Assembly (NCBI RefSeq): GCF_026107415.2
Contig: NZ_JAPCHX010000002.1
Coordinates: 62,001-126,000, forward strand
DNA from: Microbacterium sp. MPKO10
GTDB taxonomy: Bacteria > Actinomycetota > Actinomycetes > Actinomycetales > Microbacteriaceae
Length of the DNA stretch: 64,000 nt
Direction: 5' to 3'
A program made the position numbers and the translations under genes. Positions 26,088 to 33,887 of this stretch are shown piece by piece; position 1 is the first letter of the stretch, and each line of letters opens with the position of its first letter. The notes beneath the pieces were generated by a model. It made no database searches. It worked only from the letters and a program-made list of their open reading frames with translations, and was not told the origin of the DNA.

Positions 26088-28834
26088 GTTCCCCCTCCGC
26101 TCAGGAGCACGTCGCCGCGCGTGCCGCATCTCTGCCCCCGAGCGGGCTGCCCGGTCTCGACCTCGCCTCCAGCCATCTCATCGACGTCCCTGGTCGCGGC
26201 ATCGACGAGGGGGCCGTGCGCACCTGGCACTACCTGGACAACGCCGACGAACTGGCCGACCGCGGAGTCACACCTCGCGGAACGATCCTCGCCGTCCACG
26301 GCAACCCCACCTGGTCATATCTGTGGCGACAGATCGTGGCGCAGTCCGGCGGTGATCGGCCGTGGCGCGTCGTTGCCGTCGACCAGCTCGAGATGGGCTT
26401 TTCGGAGCGTACCGGGCGGCACCGCACGCTCTCGCAGCGCATCACCGATCTATCGGCGTTCACCGAAGCCCTCGGCCTCACGGGCTCCGTCGTGACACTG
26501 GGGCACGACTGGGGCGGTGTGATTTCGCTGGGCTGGGCCACCCGGCATCCGGAGCTGTTGGCTGGCGTCGCACTTCTCAACACGGCAGTGCATCAGCCGG
26601 GCGACGCCCCCGTGCCCGCTCCGCTGCGCCTCGCCCGCGCCCGAGGCGTCCTCGCCACCGCGACGGCGCAGACCAACGCGTTCCTCGACGTCACGCTCTC
26701 GCTCGCTCATCCCCGGTTGTCCGCCGCCGTTGCCGCGGCGTATCGCGAGCCGTACCTGACAGCTGACCGGCGCTCCGGAATCGAGGGCTTCGTGCGAGAC
26801 ATCCCCGTCGACACCCGACACGAGAGCCACGCTGCCCTCGAGGCGGTCGCCGACGGCGTGTCGCAGCTCACGGTTCCCGCTCTTCTGCTGTGGGGTCCCA
26901 GGGACCCGATCTTCAGCGACCGCTACCTCGCCGATCTCATCGAGCGACTCCCGCACGCACACGTGCACCGGTTCGAAGGCGCGGGTCACCTGCTCGCCGA
27001 AGACGCGCCGTACGCCCCGGCGGTGCTCGACTGGGTGACCGAGCACGTCGACGAGGTTCAGCGCGCAGACCAAGCCAAGCACGCTGCTGAAGCCGAGCAC
27101 GCTGCCGTCGCCGAGCACGCTGACACGGCCGGGTACAGTGACGGCGCGGCCACCACGGCCGAGAATCCGGATGCTGCCGCCGATGCCGCGCGGGCACGCT
27201 TCGTGCCGCTGTGGAACCAGCTCGACGCCCACAGCGATGACCCGAGTCTCGCCGTCACCGACATGACCGCTCCCGGGGAGCCGCTCCGGGTCAGCTGGGC
27301 TCAGTTGTCGACTCGTGTGCGGCAGCTGGCGGCAGGGCTCCACAGTATCGGAGTGCGTCCAGGTGACCGGGTGTCGTTGCTCGTGCAGCCGGGCCCGACG
27401 CTCACCGCGGTGATCTACGCGTGCCTGCGCATCGGTGCGGTCGTGGTCGTTGCCGATGCCGGGCTCGGAGTCCGCGGGCTCAGCCGTGCGATTGCGGGAG
27501 CACGCCCCGACATTCTGATTGGCGACGCCCGTGCACTGAGCGCCGCCCGTCTGCTCGGGTGGCCGGGGCGACGCATTTCCACCGCCGCGCTGCCGCGTCC
27601 CGTCGCAGCCGCCCTCGGCGTGGCACACACGTTGGGCGACCTGGCAGCCCGGGGCAGAGACACACGGCTTCCTGCCGAGCCGAGCGCCGACGCCGAGGCC
27701 GCCGTGCTGTTCACCTCAGGGTCGACGGGCCCCGCAAAAGGGGTCGTCTACACGCACGCCCAGCTCTCGGCCATGCGCGACACCATCGCCGGGCACTTCG
27801 CGGTGACGCCCGAGACGGGACTCGTCACCGGGTTCGCGCCGTTCGCCCTTCTGGGCCCGGCGCTCGGCACCCGCTCGGTGACGCCCGCCATGAACATCAG
27901 CTCGCCGCGCACGCTCACCGCACAAGCCGTCGCCGCCGCGGTGCGGGCCTCGAACGCGCGCATCGTGTTTCTCTCACCAGCATCCATTCTCAACGTCGTC
28001 GCCACCTCGGGCGAGCTGTCTGACGATGACCGCGCAGCGCTCGCGACCGTGCGTACGTTCCTCTCGACCGGCGCCCCCATCAGCGAACGGCTGCTGAGCG
28101 CCGCCGCAGAACTCATGCCGAACGCGACAGCGCACACGCCGTACGGCATGACCGAGTGTCTGCTCGTCACGGACATCACGCGTGAGGGCATCAGTGAGGT
28201 GCAGGATGCCGCAGACCGCGGTGTCTGTGTCGGCACACCCATGGGCGGCAATCGTGTGCTCATCAGCGCGCTGGATTCCGCCGGGAACGCCGCGGGAACA
28301 GCATCCGATGCCCCCGGCGTTTTAGGCGAGATCCTCGTCTCGGCGCCGCACCTGAAGCAGAAGTACGACCGGCTCTGGCTCACCGATCGTCGCGCGACCC
28401 GTGACGTGCCCGAAAACGGACGCTGGCATCGCACGGGAGACATTGGCCACCTCGATGCCGAGGGTCGTCTGTGGGTGGAAGGGCGCCTGCAGCACGTCAT
28501 CGTCACGGCCGAGGGACCCGTCGCACCCGTCGGTCCGGAACAGGACCTCGAGCGCGTCGCCGAGGTGCGGCGTGCCGCTGTCGTCGGCATCGGCCCGGAG
28601 GGTCTGCGCCAGGCCGTCGCGGTCATCGAAACGATGGACGGCACCCGCAGGCCGCGGTTCGTCGAGCCCGGACTCGCCGCGCGCCTGCGTGCCAGCACGG
28701 CTCTGCCGCTGGCCGCCGTGTTCGAGGTGCAGCGGCTCCCGACAGACATCCGCCACAATTCGAAGATCGATCGTTCGCGGCTGTCGGTGTGGGCCGAGCG
28801 GATGCTGTCAGGCGAACGGCTGGTGGCACCGTGA
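26084..28834 (+). CDS. oleBC: OleBC fusion: alpha/beta hydrolase joined to AMP-dependent ligase
   Basis: The 916-residue protein has two enzymes in series. Residues about 1-325 form an OleB-type alpha/beta hydrolase related to haloalkane dehalogenases, with HGNPTWSYLWR, the nucleophile in GHDWGG and the histidine in GAGHLLAEDAP. Residues about 370-916 form an AMP-binding enzyme of the OleC type with FTSGSTGPAKGVVYTHA, TPYGMTECLL, RTGDIGHLDAEGR and the C-terminal lysine in HNSKIDRS. A low-complexity linker with repeated AEHA units (about 325-370) joins them. OleC makes the beta-lactone and OleB decarboxylates it to the alkene, so the fusion joins the last two steps. The GTG at 26084 overlaps the oleA stop. 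Confidence 0.9.
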   Translation: MSSPSAQEHVAARAASLPPSGLPGLDLASSHLIDVPGRGIDEGAVRTWHYLDNADELADRGVTPRGTILAVHGNPTWSYLWRQIVAQSGGDRPWRVVAVDQLEMGFSERTGRHRTLSQRITDLSAFTEALGLTGSVVTLGHDWGGVISLGWATRHPELLAGVALLNTAVHQPGDAPVPAPLRLARARGVLATATAQTNAFLDVTLSLAHPRLSAAVAAAYREPYLTADRRSGIEGFVRDIPVDTRHESHAALEAVADGVSQLTVPALLLWGPRDPIFSDRYLADLIERLPHAHVHRFEGAGHLLAEDAPYAPAVLDWVTEHVDEVQRADQAKHAAEAEHAAVAEHADTAGYSDGAATTAENPDAAADAARARFVPLWNQLDAHSDDPSLAVTDMTAPGEPLRVSWAQLSTRVRQLAAGLHSIGVRPGDRVSLLVQPGPTLTAVIYACLRIGAVVVVADAGLGVRGLSRAIAGARPDILIGDARALSAARLLGWPGRRISTAALPRPVAAALGVAHTLGDLAARGRDTRLPAEPSADAEAAVLFTSGSTGPAKGVVYTHAQLSAMRDTIAGHFAVTPETGLVTGFAPFALLGPALGTRSVTPAMNISSPRTLTAQAVAAAVRASNARIVFLSPASILNVVATSGELSDDDRAALATVRTFLSTGAPISERLLSAAAELMPNATAHTPYGMTECLLVTDITREGISEVQDAADRGVCVGTPMGGNRVLISALDSAGNAAGTASDAPGVLGEILVSAPHLKQKYDRLWLTDRRATRDVPENGRWHRTGDIGHLDAEGRLWVEGRLQHVIVTAEGPVAPVGPEQDLERVAEVRRAAVVGIGPEGLRQAVAVIETMDGTRRPRFVEPGLAARLRASTALPLAAVFEVQRLPTDIRHNSKIDRSRLSVWAERMLSGERLVAP
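27082..27123 (+). repeat. Imperfect gccgagcacgctg repeats in the OleB-OleC linker
   Basis: Near-identical copies of gccgagcacgctg encode an Ala/Glu/His-rich linker between the hydrolase and ligase halves. It is a flexible joint, in frame throughout. Confidence 0.6.
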
Positions 28835-29826
28835 TCGTCGTTGTCACCGGAGCGAGCGGTCTGCTGGGGCGGGCCGTCGCCGTCCTGCTGCGCGACGCCG
28901 GCCACGAGGTCCGCACGCTGCAGCGCAGTCCGTCGACAATTGATGGCGTGCACGACGTGCGCGGTTCCGTCACCGAACGTGACGTCGTCGAGGCGGCGGT
29001 TGCCGGGGCTGACGGCGTTGTGCATCTCGCCGCGAAAGTGTCGCTCGCGGGGGATCGCGATGACTTCTGGCGCGTCAACGTGGGCGGCACCCGGACGCTT
29101 CTCGACGCTGCCGAACGTGCGGGAGTCCGCCGTGTCGTCCAGGTCTCATCGCCGTCCGTCGCGCACACCGGCTCCTCGCTCGCTGGCGTCGGCGCCGAGC
29201 CCGCCGACCCTGACCACGCGCGAGGAGACTATGCGCGCACGAAAGCCGAGGGCGAACTGCTGGCGCTCGCGCGGAACAGCGGGTCGCTGAGCGTCGTAGC
29301 GGTCCGCCCGCACCTCGTGTGGGGGCCGGGCGACACCCAGCTGATCGCGCGCATCGTCGACCGTGCCCGCCGCGGAACGCTTCCCCTTTTGAACGACGGA
29401 ACGGCGCTCATCGACACGACATACATCGACAACGCGGCGAGCGGCATCGTGGCCGCGTTCGAAAGCGCGGAGCAGGTGGCCGGGCGCCGCTACGTGATCA
29501 CCAACGGCGAGCCACGACCCGTCGCCGAGCTGATGGCTGGCATCTGCGCTGCGGCGGGCGTTCCCGCGCCCCGCTTCAGCATTCCCGCGGGCCTCGCCAC
29601 GGTGGCCGGAAGCGCGATCGAGCACCTGTGGAGCATCCGGCCCGGTCGGGATGAGCCGCCCATGACGCGGTTCCTCGCCGAGCAGCTGTCGACGTCGCAC
29701 TGGTTCGACCAGCGTGACACCCGTCGCGAGCTGCGGTGGACGCCGAGCGTGAGCATCGACGAGGGCCTTCGCTACCTCGCCGCCCACGAGTCCGGGCACA
29801 GCGTGCCCACAGCGGTCCCGAGCTAA
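28831..29826 (+). CDS. oleD: NAD(P)-dependent reductase OleD
   Basis: OleD reduces the beta-keto acid made by OleA to a beta-hydroxy acid before OleC acts. The 331-residue protein is a short-chain dehydrogenase/epimerase-fold enzyme (3-beta-HSD branch): dinucleotide motif VTGASGLLGRAVA at residues 4-16, VSSPSV with the catalytic serine (about 108-113) and the YxxxK pair in YARTKAEGEL (about 134). The GTG start overlaps the OleBC stop (GTGA at 28831-28834), so the three ole genes are translationally coupled. oleA-oleBC-oleD is a complete set for olefin or beta-lactone formation. Confidence 0.88.
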   Translation: MIVVVTGASGLLGRAVAVLLRDAGHEVRTLQRSPSTIDGVHDVRGSVTERDVVEAAVAGADGVVHLAAKVSLAGDRDDFWRVNVGGTRTLLDAAERAGVRRVVQVSSPSVAHTGSSLAGVGAEPADPDHARGDYARTKAEGELLALARNSGSLSVVAVRPHLVWGPGDTQLIARIVDRARRGTLPLLNDGTALIDTTYIDNAASGIVAAFESAEQVAGRRYVITNGEPRPVAELMAGICAAAGVPAPRFSIPAGLATVAGSAIEHLWSIRPGRDEPPMTRFLAEQLSTSHWFDQRDTRRELRWTPSVSIDEGLRYLAAHESGHSVPTAVPS

Positions 29827-29833
29827 GCTCGAC

Positions 29834-30697
29834 ATGGTTCCCTCTCGCGGACCACGCGAGCCAGTCGAAAGAGTGAGCACCATTTCCCCACGCGTCTCGG
29901 ATCAGCCGCGCACACTGTTCCGCACGATGATCATGCCGCGCTGGATCGCGCTTCTCGTGTTGGCGCTCGCGATCGCCGCGGCTTTCGCATTCCTCGGGAA
30001 GTGGCAGCTGGAACGGGCCTACCGCGCAGCGCCGACGCAAGAGAGCGCGCCGACCGAGACCGTCAGACCGCTGACCGACACCGTCGAGCCCGGCAGCCTG
30101 CTGCGCACCGAGCGCGTCGGCCAGAAGGTAAGCGTGCACGGCGAATTCGTTCCGGGCGACTACCTCGTGATCAGCGACCGGCTCAACGAGGGTGAGTCCG
30201 GGTACTGGGTCGCCGGGCACCTCGTGACAGATGAGGGCGCCGCGCTCGCCGTGGGGCTCGGCTGGACGCCAACGCGTGAGACAGCGGATGCTGTCGCCGA
30301 GCGCCTCAACGACGCGCAGCGTGCTGAAGCATCCGTCACCGGCCGTGTGCTTTCGGCGCAATTCCCCGAGCTCGACGAAGACGCGCCATTCGAATTCACG
30401 AAGATGGCCCCCGCCAGGTTCGTCAACGTGTGGCACGAGATGGACGACGTAGATGTCTACGAGGCATACGTCGTCTCTGACGCGGCGCCCGAGGGCCTCG
30501 AGACCATCTCATCGCCTCCGCCCGAGCAGGAGGTCGAGATCAACTGGCTGAACATCTTCTACGCGATCGAATGGGTCGTGTTCGCGGGATTCGCTGTGTT
30601 CCTCTGGTTCCGCATCGTGAGGGATGCCTGGGAGCGCGATATCGAAGAGCGCGAGCTCGCCCAGGCGGATGGCACATCGAATGAGAAAGTAAACTAA
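29834..30697 (+). CDS. SURF1-family membrane protein
   Basis: The 287-residue protein has a first membrane helix at about residues 35-58 (WIALLVLALAIAAAFAFLGK), immediately followed by WQLERAY as in SURF1/Shy1, a large outside domain with VHGEFVPGDYLVISDR and VAVGLGWTPT-like strands, and a second helix near the C-terminus (INWLNIFYAIEWVVFAGFAV). SURF1 proteins assist assembly of cytochrome c oxidase. The start is uncertain: ATG 29834 has no clear ribosome site and GTG 29873 has one only one base away; the first helix is the same in either case. Confidence 0.85.
   Translation: MVPSRGPREPVERVSTISPRVSDQPRTLFRTMIMPRWIALLVLALAIAAAFAFLGKWQLERAYRAAPTQESAPTETVRPLTDTVEPGSLLRTERVGQKVSVHGEFVPGDYLVISDRLNEGESGYWVAGHLVTDEGAALAVGLGWTPTRETADAVAERLNDAQRAEASVTGRVLSAQFPELDEDAPFEFTKMAPARFVNVWHEMDDVDVYEAYVVSDAAPEGLETISSPPPEQEVEINWLNIFYAIEWVVFAGFAVFLWFRIVRDAWERDIEERELAQADGTSNEKVN
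30690..30695 (+). promoter_or_regulatory. Candidate -10 hexamer before the DUF3817 gene
   Basis: TAAACT ends 6 nt before the ATG at 30702 and overlaps the end of the SURF1-family gene; no Shine-Dalgarno sequence is present. Confidence 0.4.
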
Positions 30698-30701
30698 CAC
30701 C

Positions 30702-31187
30702 ATGGCTCTTGAACCTCGCGCCGCTGATCTCCCCAAGATTCCGGGAGCCCTGAAGTTGTATCAGGTGGCCTCGATCATCACCGGTGTGCTGCTTTTGGCA
30801 CTGTGCCTCGAGATGCTCGGCAAATACGCGTTCGGTGTCGAGCTCGAACTCGGCGGTGCGTACGGGTTCCTCGCCCTCGTGCCGAGCGGCAGCGTCGCGG
30901 CGATCAACCTGTCGATCGGCGTGCTCGTCGTGCACGGCTGGTTCTATGTCGTCTACCTGTTCGCGGACTTCCGCTTATGGAGCCTGATGCGCTGGCCGCT
31001 GACGACGTTCGTCTTAATCGCCCTGGGCGGCGTCGTGCCCTTCCTCTCGTTCATCGTCGAAGCGAGAATGGCGAAGCGCGTGCGTGCGTACCTCGCCGAG
31101 CGCCACGACCGCGACAACGCATCTCGTGACACCCAGAATCGTGACACCCAGAACCGTGATGCCACAGACCAGGAGGCCACCCATTAG
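30702..31187 (+). CDS. DUF3817 membrane protein
   Basis: The 161-residue protein has about three to four membrane helices (for example [20 protein letters not shown] and [20 protein letters not shown]) and matches the actinobacterial DUF3817 family that commonly precedes guaA. The function is unknown. The C-terminal tail carries an in-frame repeat of Asn-Arg-Asp-Thr-Gln from a 15-bp tandem repeat at 31125-31160. TAAACT lies 6 nt before the ATG, suggesting leaderless expression. Its stop codon overlaps the proposed guaA start. Confidence 0.85.
   Translation: MALEPRAADLPKIPGALKLYQVASIITGVLLLALCLEMLGKYAFGVELELGGAYGFLALVPSGSVAAINLSIGVLVVHGWFYVVYLFADFRLWSLMRWPLTTFVLIALGGVVPFLSFIVEARMAKRVRAYLAERHDRDNASRDTQNRDTQNRDATDQEATH
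31125..31154 (+). repeat. 15-bp tandem repeat in the DUF3817 gene tail
   Basis: cgtgacacccagaat (31125-31139) is repeated with one change at 31140-31154, and a partial third unit follows. It codes for a repeated Arg-Asp-Thr-Gln-Asn. Confidence 0.85.
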
Positions 31188-32766
31188 CGAGCAGACCACG
31201 GCCCAGCGGCCGGTTCTCGTCGTCGACTTCGGGGCACAGTACGCGCAGCTGATCGCGCGTCGCGTCCGCGAGGCCGGCGTGTATTCAGAGATCGTTCCCC
31301 ATACGATCACCGCGGCCGAGGTGCGCCGCCTCGACCCCGTCGGCATGATCCTCTCGGGTGGGCCCTCAAGCGTCTACGCTGACGGCGCCCCGGGCTTCGA
31401 CGGCGAGATCTTCGACCTCGGCATCCCGACACTCGGCATCTGCTACGGATTCCAGGTGATGGCGCGCGCCCTCGGTGGGACCGTCGCGCACACAGGCAAG
31501 CGCGAGTACGGGTCGACGGATGCTGTTCTCAGCGGTGACGGCGGCACACTGCTCGCCGGTCAGCCCGCCGACCAGACCGTGTGGATGAGCCACGGAGACT
31601 CGGTCTCAGAGGCTCCTGCCGGGTTCGACGTGCTCGCGTCGACAGCATCCACGCCCGTTGCGGCGTTCGCCAGTGACGAGCGGTGCCTGTACGGGGTGCA
31701 GTGGCATCCCGAGGTGAAGCATTCCGCGTTCGGGCAGAACGTTCTCGAGAACTTCTTGCACACGGCTGCCGGCATCCCCGCCGACTGGAACTCGGGCAAC
31801 GTGATCGCCGAGCAAGTGGCGCGCATCCGTGCCGAGGTCGGCGACGCTCGCGTGATCTCGGCGCTCTCGGGCGGAGTCGACTCCGCTGTGTCGACGGCCC
31901 TCGTGCACGAGGCGATCGGCGACCAGCTCACTGCCGTATTCGTCGACCATGGCCTGCTGCGACAGGGCGAGCGTGAGCAGGTCGAGAAGGATTACGTCGA
32001 GTCCACCGGTGTTCGCCTGGTGACCGTGGATGCCGCGGACACCTTCCTTGGGCACCTGGAGGGCGTGAGCGACCCGGAGCAGAAGCGCAAGATCATCGGG
32101 CGCGAGTTCATTCGTGCGTTCGAGAAGGTGCAGCGGGAGCTTGTCGAGGAAGCCAAGGCGACCGGCGACGCCCCCATCAAGTTCCTCGTGCAGGGCACGC
32201 TGTATCCGGACGTCGTCGAGTCAGGCGGCGGAACCGGCACGGCCAACATCAAGAGTCACCACAACGTCGGCGGGCTGCCCGATGACCTCGACTTCGATCT
32301 GATCGAGCCGCTGCGCGCACTGTTCAAAGACGAGGTGCGGGCGATTGGCCGCGAGCTCGGAATCCCCGACGCGATCGTGAGCAGACAGCCCTTCCCCGGG
32401 CCGGGCCTCGGCATCCGCATCATCGGCGAGGTCACGGCCGAGCGTCTCGACGTGCTGCGCCGAGCCGACGCCATTGTGCGCGAGGAGCTCACCGCTGCGG
32501 GTCTCGACAGTGAGATCTGGCAGTGCCCCGTCGTGCTGCTCGCGGATGTGCGCTCGGTCGGTGTTCAGGGCGACGGTCGCACATACGGGCACCCGATCGT
32601 CCTGCGTCCCGTCTCGAGCGAAGACGCGATGACCGCCGATTGGACGCGTGTTCCGTACGACGTTCTGGCGCGCATCTCGAACCGCATCACGAATGAGGTG
32701 CAGGAGGTCAACCGGGTTGTGCTCGATGTGACGTCGAAGCCGCCGGGGACCATCGAGTGGGAGTGA
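31183..32766 (+). CDS. guaA: GMP synthase (glutamine-hydrolysing)
   Basis: GuaA converts XMP to GMP. The protein (about 527 residues) has a class I glutaminase domain with [20 protein letters not shown], the nucleophile in [10 protein letters not shown] (this family usually has GICYG) and HPE at the end, then an ATP-pyrophosphatase domain with the P-loop [16 protein letters not shown] and the dimerisation domain with [14 protein letters not shown] place the start at ATT 31183: AGGAGG at 31171-31176 is spaced 6 nt before it, and homologues begin at the equivalent of this residue (SEQ...RPVLVVDFG). The nearest standard start, ATG 31159, has no ribosome site. ATT overlaps the upstream TAG. Confidence 0.95.
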   Translation: MSEQTTAQRPVLVVDFGAQYAQLIARRVREAGVYSEIVPHTITAAEVRRLDPVGMILSGGPSSVYADGAPGFDGEIFDLGIPTLGICYGFQVMARALGGTVAHTGKREYGSTDAVLSGDGGTLLAGQPADQTVWMSHGDSVSEAPAGFDVLASTASTPVAAFASDERCLYGVQWHPEVKHSAFGQNVLENFLHTAAGIPADWNSGNVIAEQVARIRAEVGDARVISALSGGVDSAVSTALVHEAIGDQLTAVFVDHGLLRQGEREQVEKDYVESTGVRLVTVDAADTFLGHLEGVSDPEQKRKIIGREFIRAFEKVQRELVEEAKATGDAPIKFLVQGTLYPDVVESGGGTGTANIKSHHNVGGLPDDLDFDLIEPLRALFKDEVRAIGRELGIPDAIVSRQPFPGPGLGIRIIGEVTAERLDVLRRADAIVREELTAAGLDSEIWQCPVVLLADVRSVGVQGDGRTYGHPIVLRPVSSEDAMTADWTRVPYDVLARISNRITNEVQEVNRVVLDVTSKPPGTIEWE

Positions 32767-32775
32767 CGCTGCCGC

Positions 32776-33174
32776 TCAGCCGGTGATCTCGAGGATCACG
32801 AGCTGGGCGATGCTCGTCCCGACGCCCAGCAAAAGAAACCCCAGTGCGATCCACGTCAGGGCGCGTGCGTGCGATCGAGGACGCTCGAATCGAATCCTCT
32901 CGGGGTGCCTGTCGCGGTAGAAGATCTCCGCCTCCCGGCGTCCATCGAGCCAGGCACGGTGCTCGGGGCCCAGCTCAGCCGTGCCCGGTTCTGAGCCGCT
33001 CGCGCGGAACCAGCGAATGACCGTCTCGTCATCGTCGACGATGCCCCGCGCACTGTGCCACCCGCGCGTCGCGAATCGGGCGATCAATGCAATGACGGCG
33101 ACGATCAGGCAGACGCCGAAGCCGAGCCACGAGGCGAACTCAAGCGCGAGCACGACCAGTTCGCTACTATTCAC
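32776..33174 (-). CDS. Hypothetical two-helix membrane protein
   Basis: I do not recognise this 132-residue protein. It has a membrane helix near the N-terminus (about residues 6-32, LEFASWLGFGVCLIVAVIAL), a polar middle domain rich in Glu/Arg with EHRAWLDGRREAEIFYRDRH, and a second helix near the end (about 104-128). The GTG start has AGGAG upstream. It is convergent with guaA, 9 bp from its stop, and divergent from the FBP-domain gene. Confidence 0.7.
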   Translation of the reverse strand: MNSSELVVLALEFASWLGFGVCLIVAVIALIARFATRGWHSARGIVDDDETVIRWFRASGSEPGTAELGPEHRAWLDGRREAEIFYRDRHPERIRFERPRSHARALTWIALGFLLLGVGTSIAQLVILEITG

Positions 33175-33326
33175 CGTGCTCCTGACGTCAGACCCGCCAG
33201 CACTCTGTCCCGGCTGTCAAGGATCATACCCGCTGACAGCGTCGACGGCTGGGCGTCGGAATGCGGTTCCCTGCCCGTAATCACTGAACACTTGAACACG
33301 GAGGCAATCAGCGGCAGGATGCTGGA

Positions 33327-33815
33327 ATGAGGCCGCTGACTGCTGACGACATCCGCTCCTCGTTTGTGAACGCGACGCCCGAGCAATTGGAGCGACTGCC
33401 GCTTCCGGGGCTGCACGAGACAATATGGAATGAACGGGAGTTCCTTGGCTGGCGCGATCCCCAGGCGGCGCGGCTCGGCTACATCGTGCATTGGGCGGGA
33501 GATCGACCGGTGGGGATCGTCGTGAGGGCAGCATCCGGAACCCTCAGAAACGGGATCGCCGCCATGTGCTCATTCTGCCGGTCGACGCAGCCGGCGACGC
33601 AGGTGCGCATGTTCTCTGCTCCGCGAGCGGGGGAAGCCGGCCTGAACGGCAACACGATCGGCACGTACCTGTGCGAAGACCTCGCGTGCTCACTGTTGAT
33701 TCGCATTACGCCGTCGCAGCCGCTGCAGCCCGGCCTTGTCGAAACCCGGGCCACGAGGCTCCTGGAGCGTGTGCACGGCTTCACGAGTGACATCCTGAAG
33801 ACCGCCGAGAAGTGA
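33327..33815 (+). CDS. FBP-domain protein (treble-clef zinc finger)
   Basis: The 162-residue protein matches the actinobacterial FBP-domain family related to the C-terminal zinc finger of elongation-factor-G-binding proteins. It has a helical N-terminal part (residues 1-40), then CSFCRSTQP and YLCEDLACSLLIR, giving four cysteines arranged as a treble-clef zinc site, and a conserved DILKTA end. By analogy it may bind the ribosome or EF-G, but that is an inference. CAGGAT lies 6 nt before the ATG. It stands alone and is convergent with hrpB. Confidence 0.82.
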   Translation: MRPLTADDIRSSFVNATPEQLERLPLPGLHETIWNEREFLGWRDPQAARLGYIVHWAGDRPVGIVVRAASGTLRNGIAAMCSFCRSTQPATQVRMFSAPRAGEAGLNGNTIGTYLCEDLACSLLIRITPSQPLQPGLVETRATRLLERVHGFTSDILKTAEK

Positions 33816-33887
33816 TGCCCGGGCAGGTAGTGGGCCTGCTTCGGGCGAGCCACCGGGTCGCCACTGACGAAGCGATGGGGCGCGGCG

